From assembly GCA_965276755.1 (NCBI GenBank), contig OZ255625.1, forward strand, positions 1,922,001 to 1,986,000: a stretch of 64,000 nt of DNA. Direction: 5' to 3'. This stretch comes from CAJCIS01 sp965276755. Its GTDB lineage: Bacteria; Pseudomonadota; Alphaproteobacteria; Acetobacterales; Acetobacteraceae. The translations under genes and the position numbers were made by a program. Of this stretch, positions 41,888-50,207 are shown piece after piece (position 1 is the stretch's first letter; the number at the start of each line of letters is the position of its first letter). Under the pieces are notes generated by a model. It worked only from the letters and a program-made list of their open reading frames with translations, searched no databases and was not told where the DNA came from.

Positions 41888-42897
41888 GCGAAGATTTCCG
41901 CAGGGCTGTCGCGGCGCAGTTCGGCGCCCAGGTCTGCGCCCAGAGCGGCGGCGTCCCGCGTGTAACCGTAGGTGCTGCGCTTTAGAAGAAACGAGCCGTC
42001 TTCCCGGGCGACCAGGCCGGTCATGTGCAGGCGGCCGTCTGGAAGGAGGCGGGCGTAGCCGCCTATGGGGGTGCGGCAGGAGCCGTCCAGCAAAGCGAGC
42101 ATGGTGCGTTCGGCGGTGGAGACGGCGCGGGCCTCGGGGTCCTCGATGCCGCTGAGGAGCTGGCAGAGCTCAGTGTCCTCGGCACGGACGGTGACGCCGA
42201 CGATGCCCTGGCAGGCGGCGGGGACCATGGATTCCGGGTCGAGCACGATATCGGCTTCGTCCTGCAGGCCGAGGCGGCGCAGGCCTGCGGTGGCAAGCAG
42301 GCTGGCGGCGAAATCGCCGGCGCGGGTCTTGTTGAGGCGGGTTTGCACGTTGCCTCGGAGCAGGGCGATTTTCAGGTCTGGGCGGGCGTGGAGGAGCTGC
42401 GCCTGGCGGCGGACGCTCGAGGTGCCGATGACCGCGTTGGCGGGGAGGCAGGCGAAGGGGTCGGAGGGGTCGTGGGACTGGCAGCTCGGACCCAGGATCA
42501 GGGCGTCCCGCGCGTCCTCGCGCCTCAGCGTGCAGGCGAGGATGATGCCGGGCGGGAGGTCGGTTTCCAGATCCTTGAGGCTGTGGACGGCGAAATCGAT
42601 GCGGCGATCGAGCATCGCCTCGTGGATTTCCTTGGCGAAGAGGCCCTTGCCGCCGATTTCGGCCAGGCGCTGGTTCTGGACGGCGTCACCGGTGGTGCGG
42701 ATCTGGTGCTCCACGAAAACGGGGGTGTCGCCCATGAAGGGGGTTTTTAGGACGGGGCAGAAGCGGGTGATGCGGTCCAGGAAGTCGCGGGTCTGGACCA
42801 GGGCCAAGGGGGAGGCGCGGGTGCCTACGCGCAGGGGGAGGCGCATGCGGGTGCTGTGGGCGGGGGTGGGTGAGGGTTGGGCTTGGGCGGGGGTCAT
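41884..42897 (-). CDS. hemC: Hydroxymethylbilane synthase (porphobilinogen deaminase)
   Basis: HemC joins four porphobilinogens into hydroxymethylbilane. LRVGTRASPLALVQTRDFL, GGKGLFAKEIHEAMLDRRID, AVHSLKDLETDLP, GTSSVRRQAQLL and ALLRGNVQTRLNKTRAGD are present. The dipyrromethane cofactor Cys is in LLDGSCRTPIGG. The open frame starts at ATG 42897; ATG 42846 (MRLPLRVGTRASP) is a plausible alternative. First gene of the hemC-hemD-Mic60-hemY unit. Confidence 0.97.
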   Translation of the reverse strand: MTPAQAQPSPTPAHSTRMRLPLRVGTRASPLALVQTRDFLDRITRFCPVLKTPFMGDTPVFVEHQIRTTGDAVQNQRLAEIGGKGLFAKEIHEAMLDRRIDFAVHSLKDLETDLPPGIILACTLRREDARDALILGPSCQSHDPSDPFACLPANAVIGTSSVRRQAQLLHARPDLKIALLRGNVQTRLNKTRAGDFAASLLATAGLRRLGLQDEADIVLDPESMVPAACQGIVGVTVRAEDTELCQLLSGIEDPEARAVSTAERTMLALLDGSCRTPIGGYARLLPDGRLHMTGLVAREDGSFLLKRSTYGYTRDAAALGADLGAELRRDSPAEIFA

Positions 42898-42918
42898 GGG
42901 GGTGGGTTATACCCAGGG

Positions 42919-42944
42919 CAGAAAGATTGGGGGAAGTGTGCCTT
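42919..42944. repeat. Family A half element
   Basis: GCAGAAAGATTGGGGGAAGTGTGCC matches the upstream part and left arm of the family A copies. The sequence then diverges, at the hemC side of the accessory insertion. Confidence 0.6.
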
Positions 42945-43021
42945 GGACTGTCAGTGATCCGGGGCGCCAGGTTTTTCATGCGCAAACCTACACAGGGCGC
43001 AGATCGTGTGCATATTTGAGC

Positions 43022-43198
43022 ATGAACAGCCGAGACGTCCTCAAGGCGATCACTGGGGCAGGCTGGGTGCACGTTGCGACCAAAGGTAGCCATTGGCAGT
43101 TCACGCATCCCACGCTGCCCGGCCGTGTGACGGTGCCGCATCCGAAGGGTGATTTGCCAGTTGGCACCCGGCGCAGCATCGAAAAGCAGTCCGGGTGA
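43022..43198 (+). CDS. hicA: HicA-family mRNA interferase toxin
   Basis: 58 residues: MNSRDVLKAITGAGWVHVAT, KGSHWQFTHPTLPGRVTVPH and PKGDLPVGTRRSIEKQSG. The dsRBD-like fold carries the catalytic His in KGSHWQF. Translation-blocking RNase. ATG 43022 is chosen within a longer, unrelated frame. The hicB antitoxin starts 14 bases after its stop. Confidence 0.92.
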   Translation: MNSRDVLKAITGAGWVHVATKGSHWQFTHPTLPGRVTVPHPKGDLPVGTRRSIEKQSG

Positions 43199-43212
43199 GA
43201 TTGAGGTAGGAC

Positions 43213-43602
43213 ATGGCAAGCTATATCGCGCTGGTTCGCAAAGATCGTGGCAGCGACTATGGGATTGAATTTCCCGATTTCCCCGGCTGCATTTCGCTTG
43301 GCAAGACGATGGAGGAGGTGCGGCGCATGGGTAGGGAGGCGCTCGCCTTCCATATCGCGGGCATGGTCCAGGACGGTGCGGCCACCCCCGAGCCTTCTGC
43401 CATGGAGGCCGTTGCGGCGAGCGCTGATGCGCAAGGGGCCGTGCTTATGCTGGTGGATGGGCCGACGAAGCCGGTCGCCAAATCAGTGCGCGTGAACGTG
43501 CTTTTGCCGGAAGATTTGGTGGAGAAGATCGATCGGGCCAGTGGCAACCGCTCGCGATTTCTGGCGGACGCGGCGCGGGCCAAGTTGGGCGAGGCGGCTT
43601 GA
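43213..43602 (+). CDS. hicB: HicB-family antitoxin
   Basis: 129 residues. The N-terminal HicB fold (SDYGIEFPDFPGCISLGKTM, EEVRRMGREALAFHI) is followed by a ribbon-helix-helix (RVNVLLPEDLVEKIDRASG, NRSRFLADAARAKL) that would bind the hicAB promoter. Cotranscribed with hicA; neutralises HicA and represses the operon. Confidence 0.93.
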   Translation: MASYIALVRKDRGSDYGIEFPDFPGCISLGKTMEEVRRMGREALAFHIAGMVQDGAATPEPSAMEAVAASADAQGAVLMLVDGPTKPVAKSVRVNVLLPEDLVEKIDRASGNRSRFLADAARAKLGEAA

Positions 43603-43904
43603 GATGCAGTGCAAGGAGGTTCTGCTGCCATGACTCAAGTTTGATTGTGAAACTCGACGTCCATGACGCACTCGTGGATAAAATCACCCGAAAGAGTCCA
43701 GCCGTTTTTTCAGCCTCGTAGGGGGCAAGGCCGTTCGCCCCAAATCGGCCGGCATCAAGTGTCAGATTCTATCCACTGGCAAGCTACCGTATTGAGAGAT
43801 GAACCCACCAGCTTGCCGCGAAATTCTAGGCGCAGGCCGCGCGTCGCTTTACTTGACGCGATTTGCACCTGAGCGCGAACAACTTTACTAATGGTGTTGG
43901 AAAT
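43603..43904. other. No gene recognised
   Basis: The gap of about 300 bases between hicB and the disrupted UDG-like gene. A TTGACG at 43853 could be a -35 element for the latter. No RNA gene or repeat recognised. Confidence 0.5.
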
Positions 43905-44066
43905 ATGGACAAGACTTACCTACAATTAGATATGGAACGGAATTGTAGAGAAGTCTATGCCGAAGTCGATGAGTTTTGGCGGGCTCACGAAGGTATGTTT
44001 CCAACATGGGAGTTGGGATACACAATTTTCTTCTCTCCGTTAGTGCACCATCGTTTCTGTAAATTG

Positions 44067-44160
44067 CTTGGCCGGCTCGGTTTGCCGGGGCCGTCCGAAG
44101 CAACGAGGGCGCTTGCGCCCGAAGTGCGCAGGACGGCCCCGGCAAACCGAGCCGGCCAAG
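44067..44160. repeat. 30-bp perfect inverted repeat inside the IS
   Basis: Arms 44067-44096 and 44131-44160 are exact 30-base complements. A 34-base loop contains a smaller hairpin, GGGCGC-TT-GCGCCC. It lies between the IS left end and the transposase ribosome-binding site. Confidence 0.9.
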
Positions 44161-44218
44161 ACCTATCGGGAGGTGATTGCTTCGGCCCATCCTATCACCC
44201 AGCGACGGAGCTTGTATC

Positions 44219-45385
44219 ATGGCACAACGCGTAGAACATCATCCCCTGGAGGCCGCCTTCTCGGCCCTGCTCGACAACGGACTGGACGGCGCCGGCGAGG
44301 CGCTGCGCATCCTGGTCAATGAAGCCAGCAAAATCGAACGCGCGCAATTCCTCAATGCCAAACCTCATGAACGCACCCCGGTTCGTGCCGATTACGCCAA
44401 TGGTTTCAAACCAAAAACCGTCATGACCCGGGTGGGCGAGCAAACGTTCGACGTGCCGCAGGTGCGCGGCGGCGGATTTTACCCAAGCGCCCTCGACAAG
44501 GGCACCCGCACCGAGCGCGCGCTCAACCTCGCATTGGCCGAAATGTATGTGCAAGGCGTATCAACCCGCAAGGTGATCACCGTGCTGCAGGCCTTGCTCG
44601 GGCCGGACATCGCTATTTCCTCAACCCAGGTCAGCCGCGCCACCGAGCAGCTCGACGAGGGGCTTGCCGCCTGGCGCGAGCGACCGCTCGGCGATACCCC
44701 GTATCTCTTGCTCGATGCCCGCTATGAACGCATCCGCGAAGAAGGCCGCCTGCTCGATTGCGCCGTGCTTGTCGCAATCGGCGTGACGGCCGACGGCAAA
44801 CGGCGCGTGCTCGGCGTATCGGTCGCATTTTCCGAGGCCGAACAGCATTGGCGGGAATTTCTCGATAGCCTCATTGCGCGCGGGTTGCGCGGGGTAAAGT
44901 TCATCGTGTCGGACGATCATGCAGGCTTGAAGGCCGCGCGCCGCGCCACCCTGCCAAGTGTGCCATGGCAGCGCTGCCAATTCCATTTGCAGCAGAATGC
45001 CCAGGCCTACGTCACAAAGCTGGATCAGCGCAAGCCGGTCGCAGGGCGGATACGCGCGATCTTCAATGCGCCCGACAAGGCAGAAGCCGAACGGCTGCTG
45101 CGCCAGGCGATCGAACTCTGGGCGACGGACGCGCCGAAACTTGCCACATGGGCCGAACAGAACCTTCCCATGGGCTTTGCCGTGTTCGACCTCCCGCAAG
45201 CCCACCGCATAAGATTGCGCACGACCAACGGCCTCGAACGCATCAACCGCGAACTCAAACGCCGCACACGGGTTGCCTCCATCTTCCCCAACGCCGCATC
45301 CTGCCTGCGCCTCGTCTCCGCCCTGCTGGCAGAATGCGACGAGGAGTGGATGAACGGCAAAATCTACCTCACACTAGACACATAG
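44219..45385 (+). CDS. IS256-family transposase
   Basis: 388 residues from ATG 44219, behind GGAG. DDE-type Mutator/IS256 transposase: YANGFKPKTVMTRVGEQTF, FYPSALDKGTRTERALNLAL, the Asp residues in LLLDARYERIREEG and FIVSDDHAGLKAARRA, WQRCQFHLQQNA, and the C-terminal Glu region TTNGLERINRELKRRTRV. Full length, with no internal stop, so probably active. Confidence 0.95.
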   Translation: MAQRVEHHPLEAAFSALLDNGLDGAGEALRILVNEASKIERAQFLNAKPHERTPVRADYANGFKPKTVMTRVGEQTFDVPQVRGGGFYPSALDKGTRTERALNLALAEMYVQGVSTRKVITVLQALLGPDIAISSTQVSRATEQLDEGLAAWRERPLGDTPYLLLDARYERIREEGRLLDCAVLVAIGVTADGKRRVLGVSVAFSEAEQHWREFLDSLIARGLRGVKFIVSDDHAGLKAARRATLPSVPWQRCQFHLQQNAQAYVTKLDQRKPVAGRIRAIFNAPDKAEAERLLRQAIELWATDAPKLATWAEQNLPMGFAVFDLPQAHRIRLRTTNGLERINRELKRRTRVASIFPNAASCLRLVSALLAECDEEWMNGKIYLTLDT

Positions 45386-46182
45386 AAGCGTAGCCGGAAT
45401 GAACCACCTCACGAGAATTTACAGAAAAAAGGTTGCACTGCCTTCTCTCCACCTCGTTTGCGGCCGGATCTTGTCCTTTTAGGGCACAATCCAAGCGCGT
45501 TCGCGAACACTCGTTACCCGCAGTCATACGATCCACTTTGGCCTAATAAAAACGAACTAGTTACCGAATCATACCCATTCGCTCTTAAACTCCAGCGGTT
45601 ATTTGCCAGCGTCGGCGCGACTGCCGCTCTTGAGCGCAGTGTTCATATGAACCTGAACTTCTTTCGTAGTCGCCCGGCTGGAGCGGTGGAGCACGGGTTC
45701 AGATGGAGAGACAATCCAGCAGCCATTCGCGAGAAGATGGAACGAAGAAGCTTAGTTTCTGCTCTCAGGCTTCTCGATTTAATGCAGCCTAAACTGGTGG
45801 TAGCCTCCGGGTTTGACGTATTCGACCGGATCGGAGGAACGGGAAACGAGATTGTGCCGCGCAGAGGCAGTTTTCGCCGCTGTGTACGCGGCATGGCTGG
45901 TGGCAACAAGATCATCGGCATCCCTCATCCCACAGGGGCCCAGGTTTCACGAGAAGACTGGTCCCTAATCATGAGTGCTATCCGTGACGCCCTTTGATTC
46001 AACTGAACCCCATTAAAACCGCGCGCTCGGGGGACGGTCAAATACTAAGAACGCTGCTTGGCGCAATGCTATGCTTGCTGTCATCAGAGGGCCTGGGCTG
46101 CCCCCAACCCTGTTTATTAGCTTGACGGGATATTTGTCACTCATCGATTCCCTCGCACCACGAAGAGTTCTAAACGTGAGCC

Positions 46183-47220
46183 GTGCGCCAAACAACTTGC
46201 CCCGTACTCGCCATCGAAACATCCTGCGACGAGACGGCCGCGGCCATCCTCGCCGCCGACGGCCGCGTGCTGGCTGAAGCCGTGCTGAGCCAGCAGGACC
46301 ATGCCCGCTTCGGCGGCGTGGTGCCCGAAATCGCCGCCCGCGCGCATCTGCACCACCTGCCCGCGCAGGTGCGCCAGGTTCTTGACCAGGCTGGACTGTC
46401 CGTGGCCGATCTTGGCGCCATTGCCGCGACCACCGGGCCGGGCCTGATCGGCGGGCTGATCGTGGGCTCGGGGCTGGCCAAGGGGATGGCGATCGCCGCC
46501 GGCGTGCCGTTCGTGGCGATCAACCATCTGGAGGCGCATGCGCTGACCGCGCGCCTGCCGGGGGTGACGACTGGCGGGGCGGACTTCCCGTATCTGCTGC
46601 TGCTGGTCTCGGGCGGGCATTGCCAGCTTGTGCGGGTCGACGGCGTGGGGCGCTACACGCGCCTAGGCGGGACGATCGATGATGCGGTGGGCGAGGCGTT
46701 CGATAAGGTCGCCAAGCTGCTGGGGCTGGGCTGGCCGGGCGGGCCGGCGCTGGAACGGCTGGCGGCGGCCGGCCGGGCGGTGCATGCGCTGCCTCGGCCG
46801 TTGCTGGGGCGGGCGGGGTGCGATTTCAGTTTTTCGGGGCTGAAGACGGCGGTGGCGCGGTTGGTCGGGCCGGCCGAGGGCGCGCTGGCGCGGCAGGAGG
46901 CAGCCGACATTGCGGCCTCATTCCAGGCAGCGGTGGTGGACGTGCTGGTCGATCGGGTGGGGCACGCGATCGACATGGCGCCGCAATGCGGGTTGGTTGT
47001 GGTGGCCGGCGGCGTGGCGGCCAACGGAACGATCCGGGCGGCGTTGGGGGCGCTGGCCGCGGCGCGGGGGTTGCGGCTGTCGGCGCCGCCGCTGCTTCTG
47101 TGCGGCGATAATGCGGTGATGGTGGCTTGGGCGGCGATCGAGCGGCTGCGGATTGGTGCCGTTGATGGGCTGGAGACGGCGCCGAGGCCGCGCTGGCCGC
47201 TGGGCGAGCTAAGCGGGTAG
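46183..47220 (+). CDS. tsaD: tRNA N6-adenosine threonylcarbamoyltransferase
   Basis: 345 residues from GTG 46183. LAIETSCDETAAAIL, EIAARAHLHHLP with the metal-binding His pair, GPGLIGGLIVGSGLAKG, VPFVAINHLEAHALTARL, LLLVSGGHCQLV and VAGGVAANGTIRAAL are all standard. TsaD makes t6A37 in ANN-decoding tRNAs with TsaB/E. It is divergent from hemC, but about 3.3 kb of accessory DNA lies between. A family A repeat follows directly. Confidence 0.97.
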   Translation: MRQTTCPVLAIETSCDETAAAILAADGRVLAEAVLSQQDHARFGGVVPEIAARAHLHHLPAQVRQVLDQAGLSVADLGAIAATTGPGLIGGLIVGSGLAKGMAIAAGVPFVAINHLEAHALTARLPGVTTGGADFPYLLLLVSGGHCQLVRVDGVGRYTRLGGTIDDAVGEAFDKVAKLLGLGWPGGPALERLAAAGRAVHALPRPLLGRAGCDFSFSGLKTAVARLVGPAEGALARQEAADIAASFQAAVVDVLVDRVGHAIDMAPQCGLVVVAGGVAANGTIRAALGALAAARGLRLSAPPLLLCGDNAVMVAWAAIERLRIGAVDGLETAPRPRWPLGELSG

Positions 47221-47318
47221 AAGGCTGGGGGAGATGTCCCATCCCCCCCCAGACCCCCCGTCTTCATTTAAGAAGATGACGGGGGGTTTGGGGGGAGGGG
47301 CACCCTCCCCCCAACTTT
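47221..47318. repeat. Dispersed palindromic element family A, copy 3 (full)
   Basis: AAGGCTGGGGGAGATGTCCC at the left and an inverted GGGGGGAGGGGCACCCTCCC at the right, with GTCTTCATTTAAGAAGATGAC in the centre. It begins at the base after the tsaD stop and ends before rlmJ. Confidence 0.9.
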
Positions 47319-47332
47319 TCCTTGTCTGCGCC

Positions 47333-48151
47333 ATGAACTACCGCCACGCCTACCACGCCGGCAACTTCGCCGATTGCGTCAAGCACGCGCTGCTGGTCTG
47401 GCTGCTGCGGGCAATGGCGCGCAAGGCGCGGCCGTTTATGGTGCTGGACACGCACGCCGGCATAGGCGCCTACGACCTGGCCGCACCCGAGGCGCAGCGC
47501 ACGGGCGAGGCGGCGGGCGGGATTTTGCGGCTGCGCGGCACGGCCGATCCGGCGCTGGCGGATTATCTGGGCGTGGTGGCGCGGCTGGGCTTGTATCCGG
47601 GCTCGCCCGAGATTGCGCGCGCGCTGCTCCGGCCGGGCGATCGGCTGGTCTGCTGCGAGCTGCACCCTGAGGATGGGGTGGCGTTACGGGGGCGCTACGC
47701 GCGAATGACGGGCGTTTCGGTGCACGTGCGCGACGGGTATGAGGCGATGGCTGCACTGCTGCCGCCGGCCGAGCGGCGGGGAATGGTGCTGATCGATCCG
47801 CCTTATGAGGCGAGCGGAGAGTTAGAGGCGCTGTTGGCCGCGCTGGCGGCTGGGCACGCGCGGTTCGGCGCGGGCGTGTTCGCGATATGGTATCCGATCA
47901 AGCATCGCGCGCCGGTGCGCGGCTTTCACGACGCGCTGCGGGAAAGCGGGATGCGCGATGTCGTCGCGGCGGAGTTGTTGTTGCGCGAGCCCCTGGATGC
48001 GGCCCGGCTGAACGGGTGCGGGCTGGTGGTGGTCAACCCTCCCTGGCGGTTCGAGGCGGGCGCGCGCGCGATCCTGGACGCGCTGCTCGCCCGGCTGGGC
48101 GACGGCGAGGCGGGTGCCGGCACGCGCGTGGTGCGGCTGGCCGATGAATAG
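47333..48151 (+). CDS. rlmJ: 23S rRNA (adenine2030-N6)-methyltransferase
   Basis: 272 residues from ATG 47333. The N-terminus MNYRHAYHAGNFADCVKHAL is diagnostic for RlmJ. LDTHAGIGAYDL is the SAM-binding motif I and VLIDPPYEASGEL the catalytic DPPY. RlmJ methylates A2030 of 23S rRNA. The frame upstream of 47333 is translated repeat and is rejected. Its stop overlaps gpsA by 8 bases. Confidence 0.95.
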   Translation: MNYRHAYHAGNFADCVKHALLVWLLRAMARKARPFMVLDTHAGIGAYDLAAPEAQRTGEAAGGILRLRGTADPALADYLGVVARLGLYPGSPEIARALLRPGDRLVCCELHPEDGVALRGRYARMTGVSVHVRDGYEAMAALLPPAERRGMVLIDPPYEASGELEALLAALAAGHARFGAGVFAIWYPIKHRAPVRGFHDALRESGMRDVVAAELLLREPLDAARLNGCGLVVVNPPWRFEAGARAILDALLARLGDGEAGAGTRVVRLADE

Positions 48152-49088
48152 GATCAGCGTGATCGGCGCCGGCGCGTGGGGCAGCGCGCTGGCGGTGCAT
48201 TGCGCCGGGCTGGGGCTGGAGGTTGGCCTGTGGGCGCGGCGGCCGGAGGCGATCGGCGCGGAAAGCCCGCGGCTGCCGGGGGTGCGACTACCCGTGCGCG
48301 TGCGGGTGAGCGGGGAGCTGGCGCCAGCCGACGTGACGCTGGTGGCCGTGCCGATGCAGCATCTGCGCGGCGTGCTGGGTGCGCTGCGGCCGGCGGGGCC
48401 GCTGGTGGTGTGCTGCAAGGGGATCGAACGTGGCAGTCTGGCCATGCCGCTGGAGGTGGTGGATCAGGTGCTGCCCGGCGCGCGCGCGCTGGTGCTGACC
48501 GGGCCCAATTTTGCCGCCGAGGTGGCGCGCGGGCTGCCGGCGGCCGCCGTGCTGGCGGGCGGGGATGCAGGGCTGCGCGAGGCGGTAGCCGGCGCGCTCG
48601 GGCGTGGGGCGCTGCGGCTGTATGGCAACGCCGATGCCGTGGGCGCGCAAATCGGCGGGGCGGCCAAGAACGTGGTGGCGGTGGCGGCGGGTGCGGTGAT
48701 CGGCGCCGGACTGGGCGAGAATGCGCGCGCGGGGCTGATCACGCGCGGGGTGGCGGAGATGGCGCGCCTGGCCGTGGCGCTGGGCGGGCAGGCGGAGACG
48801 GTGGCCGGGCTCTCGGGCCTGGGCGATCTGGTGCTGACCTGCACGGGGACGCAGAGCCGCAATTTTTCGCTGGGGCTGGCGCTGGGGCGCGGGGCGGCGC
48901 TGGGCGGGCTCACGCGCGAGGATGGGCCGGTGGTCGAGGCGATCGAGACGGCGCCGGCGCTGCTGGCGCGCGCTTGGGGGCTTGTGGATTTGCCGATTTG
49001 TGCGGCCGTGGAGGATTTGCTGGCTGGGCGAGCGGATGTGGCGGGGTTGGTCGCGCGGTTGATGGGGCGGCCGGCTCGGGATGAGTGA
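48144..49088 (+). CDS. gpsA: Glycerol-3-phosphate dehydrogenase [NAD(P)+]
   Basis: 314 residues from ATG 48144. ISVIGAGAWGSALAVHCAG is the NAD(P) motif; VAVPMQHLRGVLGAL, CKGIERGSLAMPLEV, TGPNFAAEVARGLP, the active-site Lys in GGAAKNVVAVAAG, and GLSGLGDLVLTCTGTQSRNF are typical. Provides sn-glycerol-3-phosphate for lipids. Starts inside rlmJ. Its 3' part recurs in decayed form at 50050. Confidence 0.96.
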   Translation: MNRISVIGAGAWGSALAVHCAGLGLEVGLWARRPEAIGAESPRLPGVRLPVRVRVSGELAPADVTLVAVPMQHLRGVLGALRPAGPLVVCCKGIERGSLAMPLEVVDQVLPGARALVLTGPNFAAEVARGLPAAAVLAGGDAGLREAVAGALGRGALRLYGNADAVGAQIGGAAKNVVAVAAGAVIGAGLGENARAGLITRGVAEMARLAVALGGQAETVAGLSGLGDLVLTCTGTQSRNFSLGLALGRGAALGGLTREDGPVVEAIETAPALLARAWGLVDLPICAAVEDLLAGRADVAGLVARLMGRPARDE

Positions 49089-49166
49089 AGGGAAGGCAAG
49101 GGCAAGGCAAGCAGTCCTTTTTTGAAAAAAAGGACCAAAAAACTTTTGTCCGTTTGAAGGGGTTGT

Positions 49167-49553
49167 GTGGCTATGACCGATGCACAGAAAGCTGCCATCG
49201 TTGCTGCGGCGCAGGACTGGGCTACGGCGCACGTGCCGTATGCCTATGGCGGCGCCACCAAGCGTGGCGCGGATTGCTCAGGCTCGGTTTCGGCCATTTA
49301 CGCGCAGGCGGGCATCAATATCGGGCGTATGTCCAGCATCGGCTTTCGCCATAGCGCGCTATTTGCGCCTGCCGTCGGTGTGCCGCAGGTGGGCGATGTC
49401 GGCTTGTATTCCGGACACGTCGTTATTTACGGCGGCAACACCGGACCGGGAATGGATGTCTGGAGCGCCTCGCACACGGGTGGCCCGAATTTTGGGCCGG
49501 GGAAGAGCAGCTGGTACGGCACGCCTGCATGGTATAAGTATGTCGGGCAATAA
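49167..49553 (+). CDS. Small NlpC/P60-family cysteine hydrolase
   Basis: 128 residues (GTG 49167; ATG 49173 is equally possible). A single papain-like NlpC/P60 domain: HVPYAYGGATKRGADCSGSV with the nucleophile Cys, then VGDVGLYSGHVVIYGG with the catalytic His. There is no signal peptide, transmembrane helix or targeting domain, unlike most chromosomal cell-wall hydrolases. Its stop overlaps the following gene by 14 bases. Possibly an exported peptidoglycan amidase effector. Confidence 0.85.
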   Translation: MAMTDAQKAAIVAAAQDWATAHVPYAYGGATKRGADCSGSVSAIYAQAGINIGRMSSIGFRHSALFAPAVGVPQVGDVGLYSGHVVIYGGNTGPGMDVWSASHTGGPNFGPGKSSWYGTPAWYKYVGQ

Positions 49554-49968
49554 AGGCGTCCGCGCTGTTTGGGGTTTGTGCTTAGCGATCGCACTCTCGC
49601 TTGGTTATGGCGGGAGCGCCGTGGGCGCGCCTTGCGACAGCATTGACAGAGCCATCACACCCTCGGAGAAGGCTGCGTTCGCCGCAGCCGTTGCGCCCCA
49701 GCTTGGAGCGTCACGGGTTGATGTGCTTGACTCGTTTCATCTTGGCACGTGGCGCATTTTGTATGTCGACAGCCACGTGGCAGACGAGGCCTTCCTGTTT
49801 TTCTCAACCGATCCACGCTCATCGCACTACGTAGCGCTTTGGAGCGGAGGGGCCACGCCCGGTGAGGAAGCAAACGTTCGAAGCTGGGTTGGTAGGCATG
49901 CACTTGGTATACCTGGGGCGCTGGCAGAGTGCTTTGTTTGGCACGTCACGAACGATCCGAACCGCTGA
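49540..49968 (+). CDS. Secreted protein overlapping the NlpC/P60 gene
   Basis: 142 residues from ATG 49540. Signal peptide AVWGLCLAIALSLGYGGSAVGA, then CDSIDRAITPSEKAAFAAAV, QLGASRVDVLDSFHLGTWRI, LYVDSHVADEAFLFFS and ECFVWHVTND. Two Cys may form a disulphide. Periplasmic by prediction. It overlaps the NlpC/P60 gene by 14 bases, so the two are translationally coupled. A periplasmic inhibitor or immunity role is possible but inferred only from arrangement. Confidence 0.65.
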   Translation: MSGNKGVRAVWGLCLAIALSLGYGGSAVGAPCDSIDRAITPSEKAAFAAAVAPQLGASRVDVLDSFHLGTWRILYVDSHVADEAFLFFSTDPRSSHYVALWSGGATPGEEANVRSWVGRHALGIPGALAECFVWHVTNDPNR

Positions 49969-50049
49969 TACGGTTTCTGGCGAGTGCTTCCTAGAAATAC
50001 AAGGAGTCTCGGTGCGCGCCCAGCACCGATGCCAGCGCTAGGCAGCGGC

Positions 50050-50178
50050 TGACCTGCACGGGGACGCAGAGCCTCAATTTCTCGTTGGGGGCTGGTACTG
50101 AGGGGCCGGGTTACGCCGCGCGCGAAGATAGGCCAGTTGTCAAGGCGATCGAGACGATCCCGCCGCTGCTGCGTACAT
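50050..50178 (+). pseudogene. Decayed duplicate of gpsA 3' segment
   Basis: Matches gpsA from about 48834 to 48972 with several indels and substitutions. The shared stretches include CTGACCTGCACGGGGACGCA (20 bases) and GGCGATCGAGACG, but the reading frame is broken. It is separated from the intact gpsA by the NlpC/P60 pair. Confidence 0.75.
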
Positions 50179-50207
50179 AGCGGCGAAAAGGGACGGGAGA
50201 CACAAAA

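Larger units (their letters stand above)
44039..45441 (+). mobile_element. IS256-family insertion sequence
   Basis: 1,403 bases bounded by a 9-base direct repeat CTTCTCTCC (44030-44038 and 45442-45450). Imperfect terminal inverted repeats about 24-27 bases long share AGTGCA and TTTCTGTAAATT. It carries one transposase and a 94-base palindrome (44067-44160). TSD size and IS length fit the IS256 family. It disrupts the UDG-like gene. Confidence 0.92.
43905..45997 (+). pseudogene. UDG-superfamily-like gene split by an IS256-family element
   Basis: The 5' part (ATG 43905 to 44038) encodes MDKTYLQLDMERNCREVYAE and ends at TIFFSP. The 3' part (45451-45997) encodes RLRPDLVLLGHNPSAFA onward to HPTGAQVSREDW. 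Deleting the IS (44039-45441) with one copy of the 9-base target repeat joins the two in frame (FFSPPRLRPDLVLLGHNP), giving about 226 residues. LLGHNPSAF and IPHPTG resemble UDG motifs A and B, so a nucleic-acid glycosylase-like fold is likely but not certain. In this strain the gene is disrupted. Confidence 0.8.

Noticed and set aside
42065..43021. Long plus-strand frame opposite hemC leading into hicA
   Set aside because: Shadow of hemC; only the last 58 codons, from ATG 43022, encode HicA.
47234..47332. N-terminal extension of rlmJ through the repeat
   Set aside because: Translated palindrome; RlmJ homology starts exactly at MNYRHAYHAGNF.
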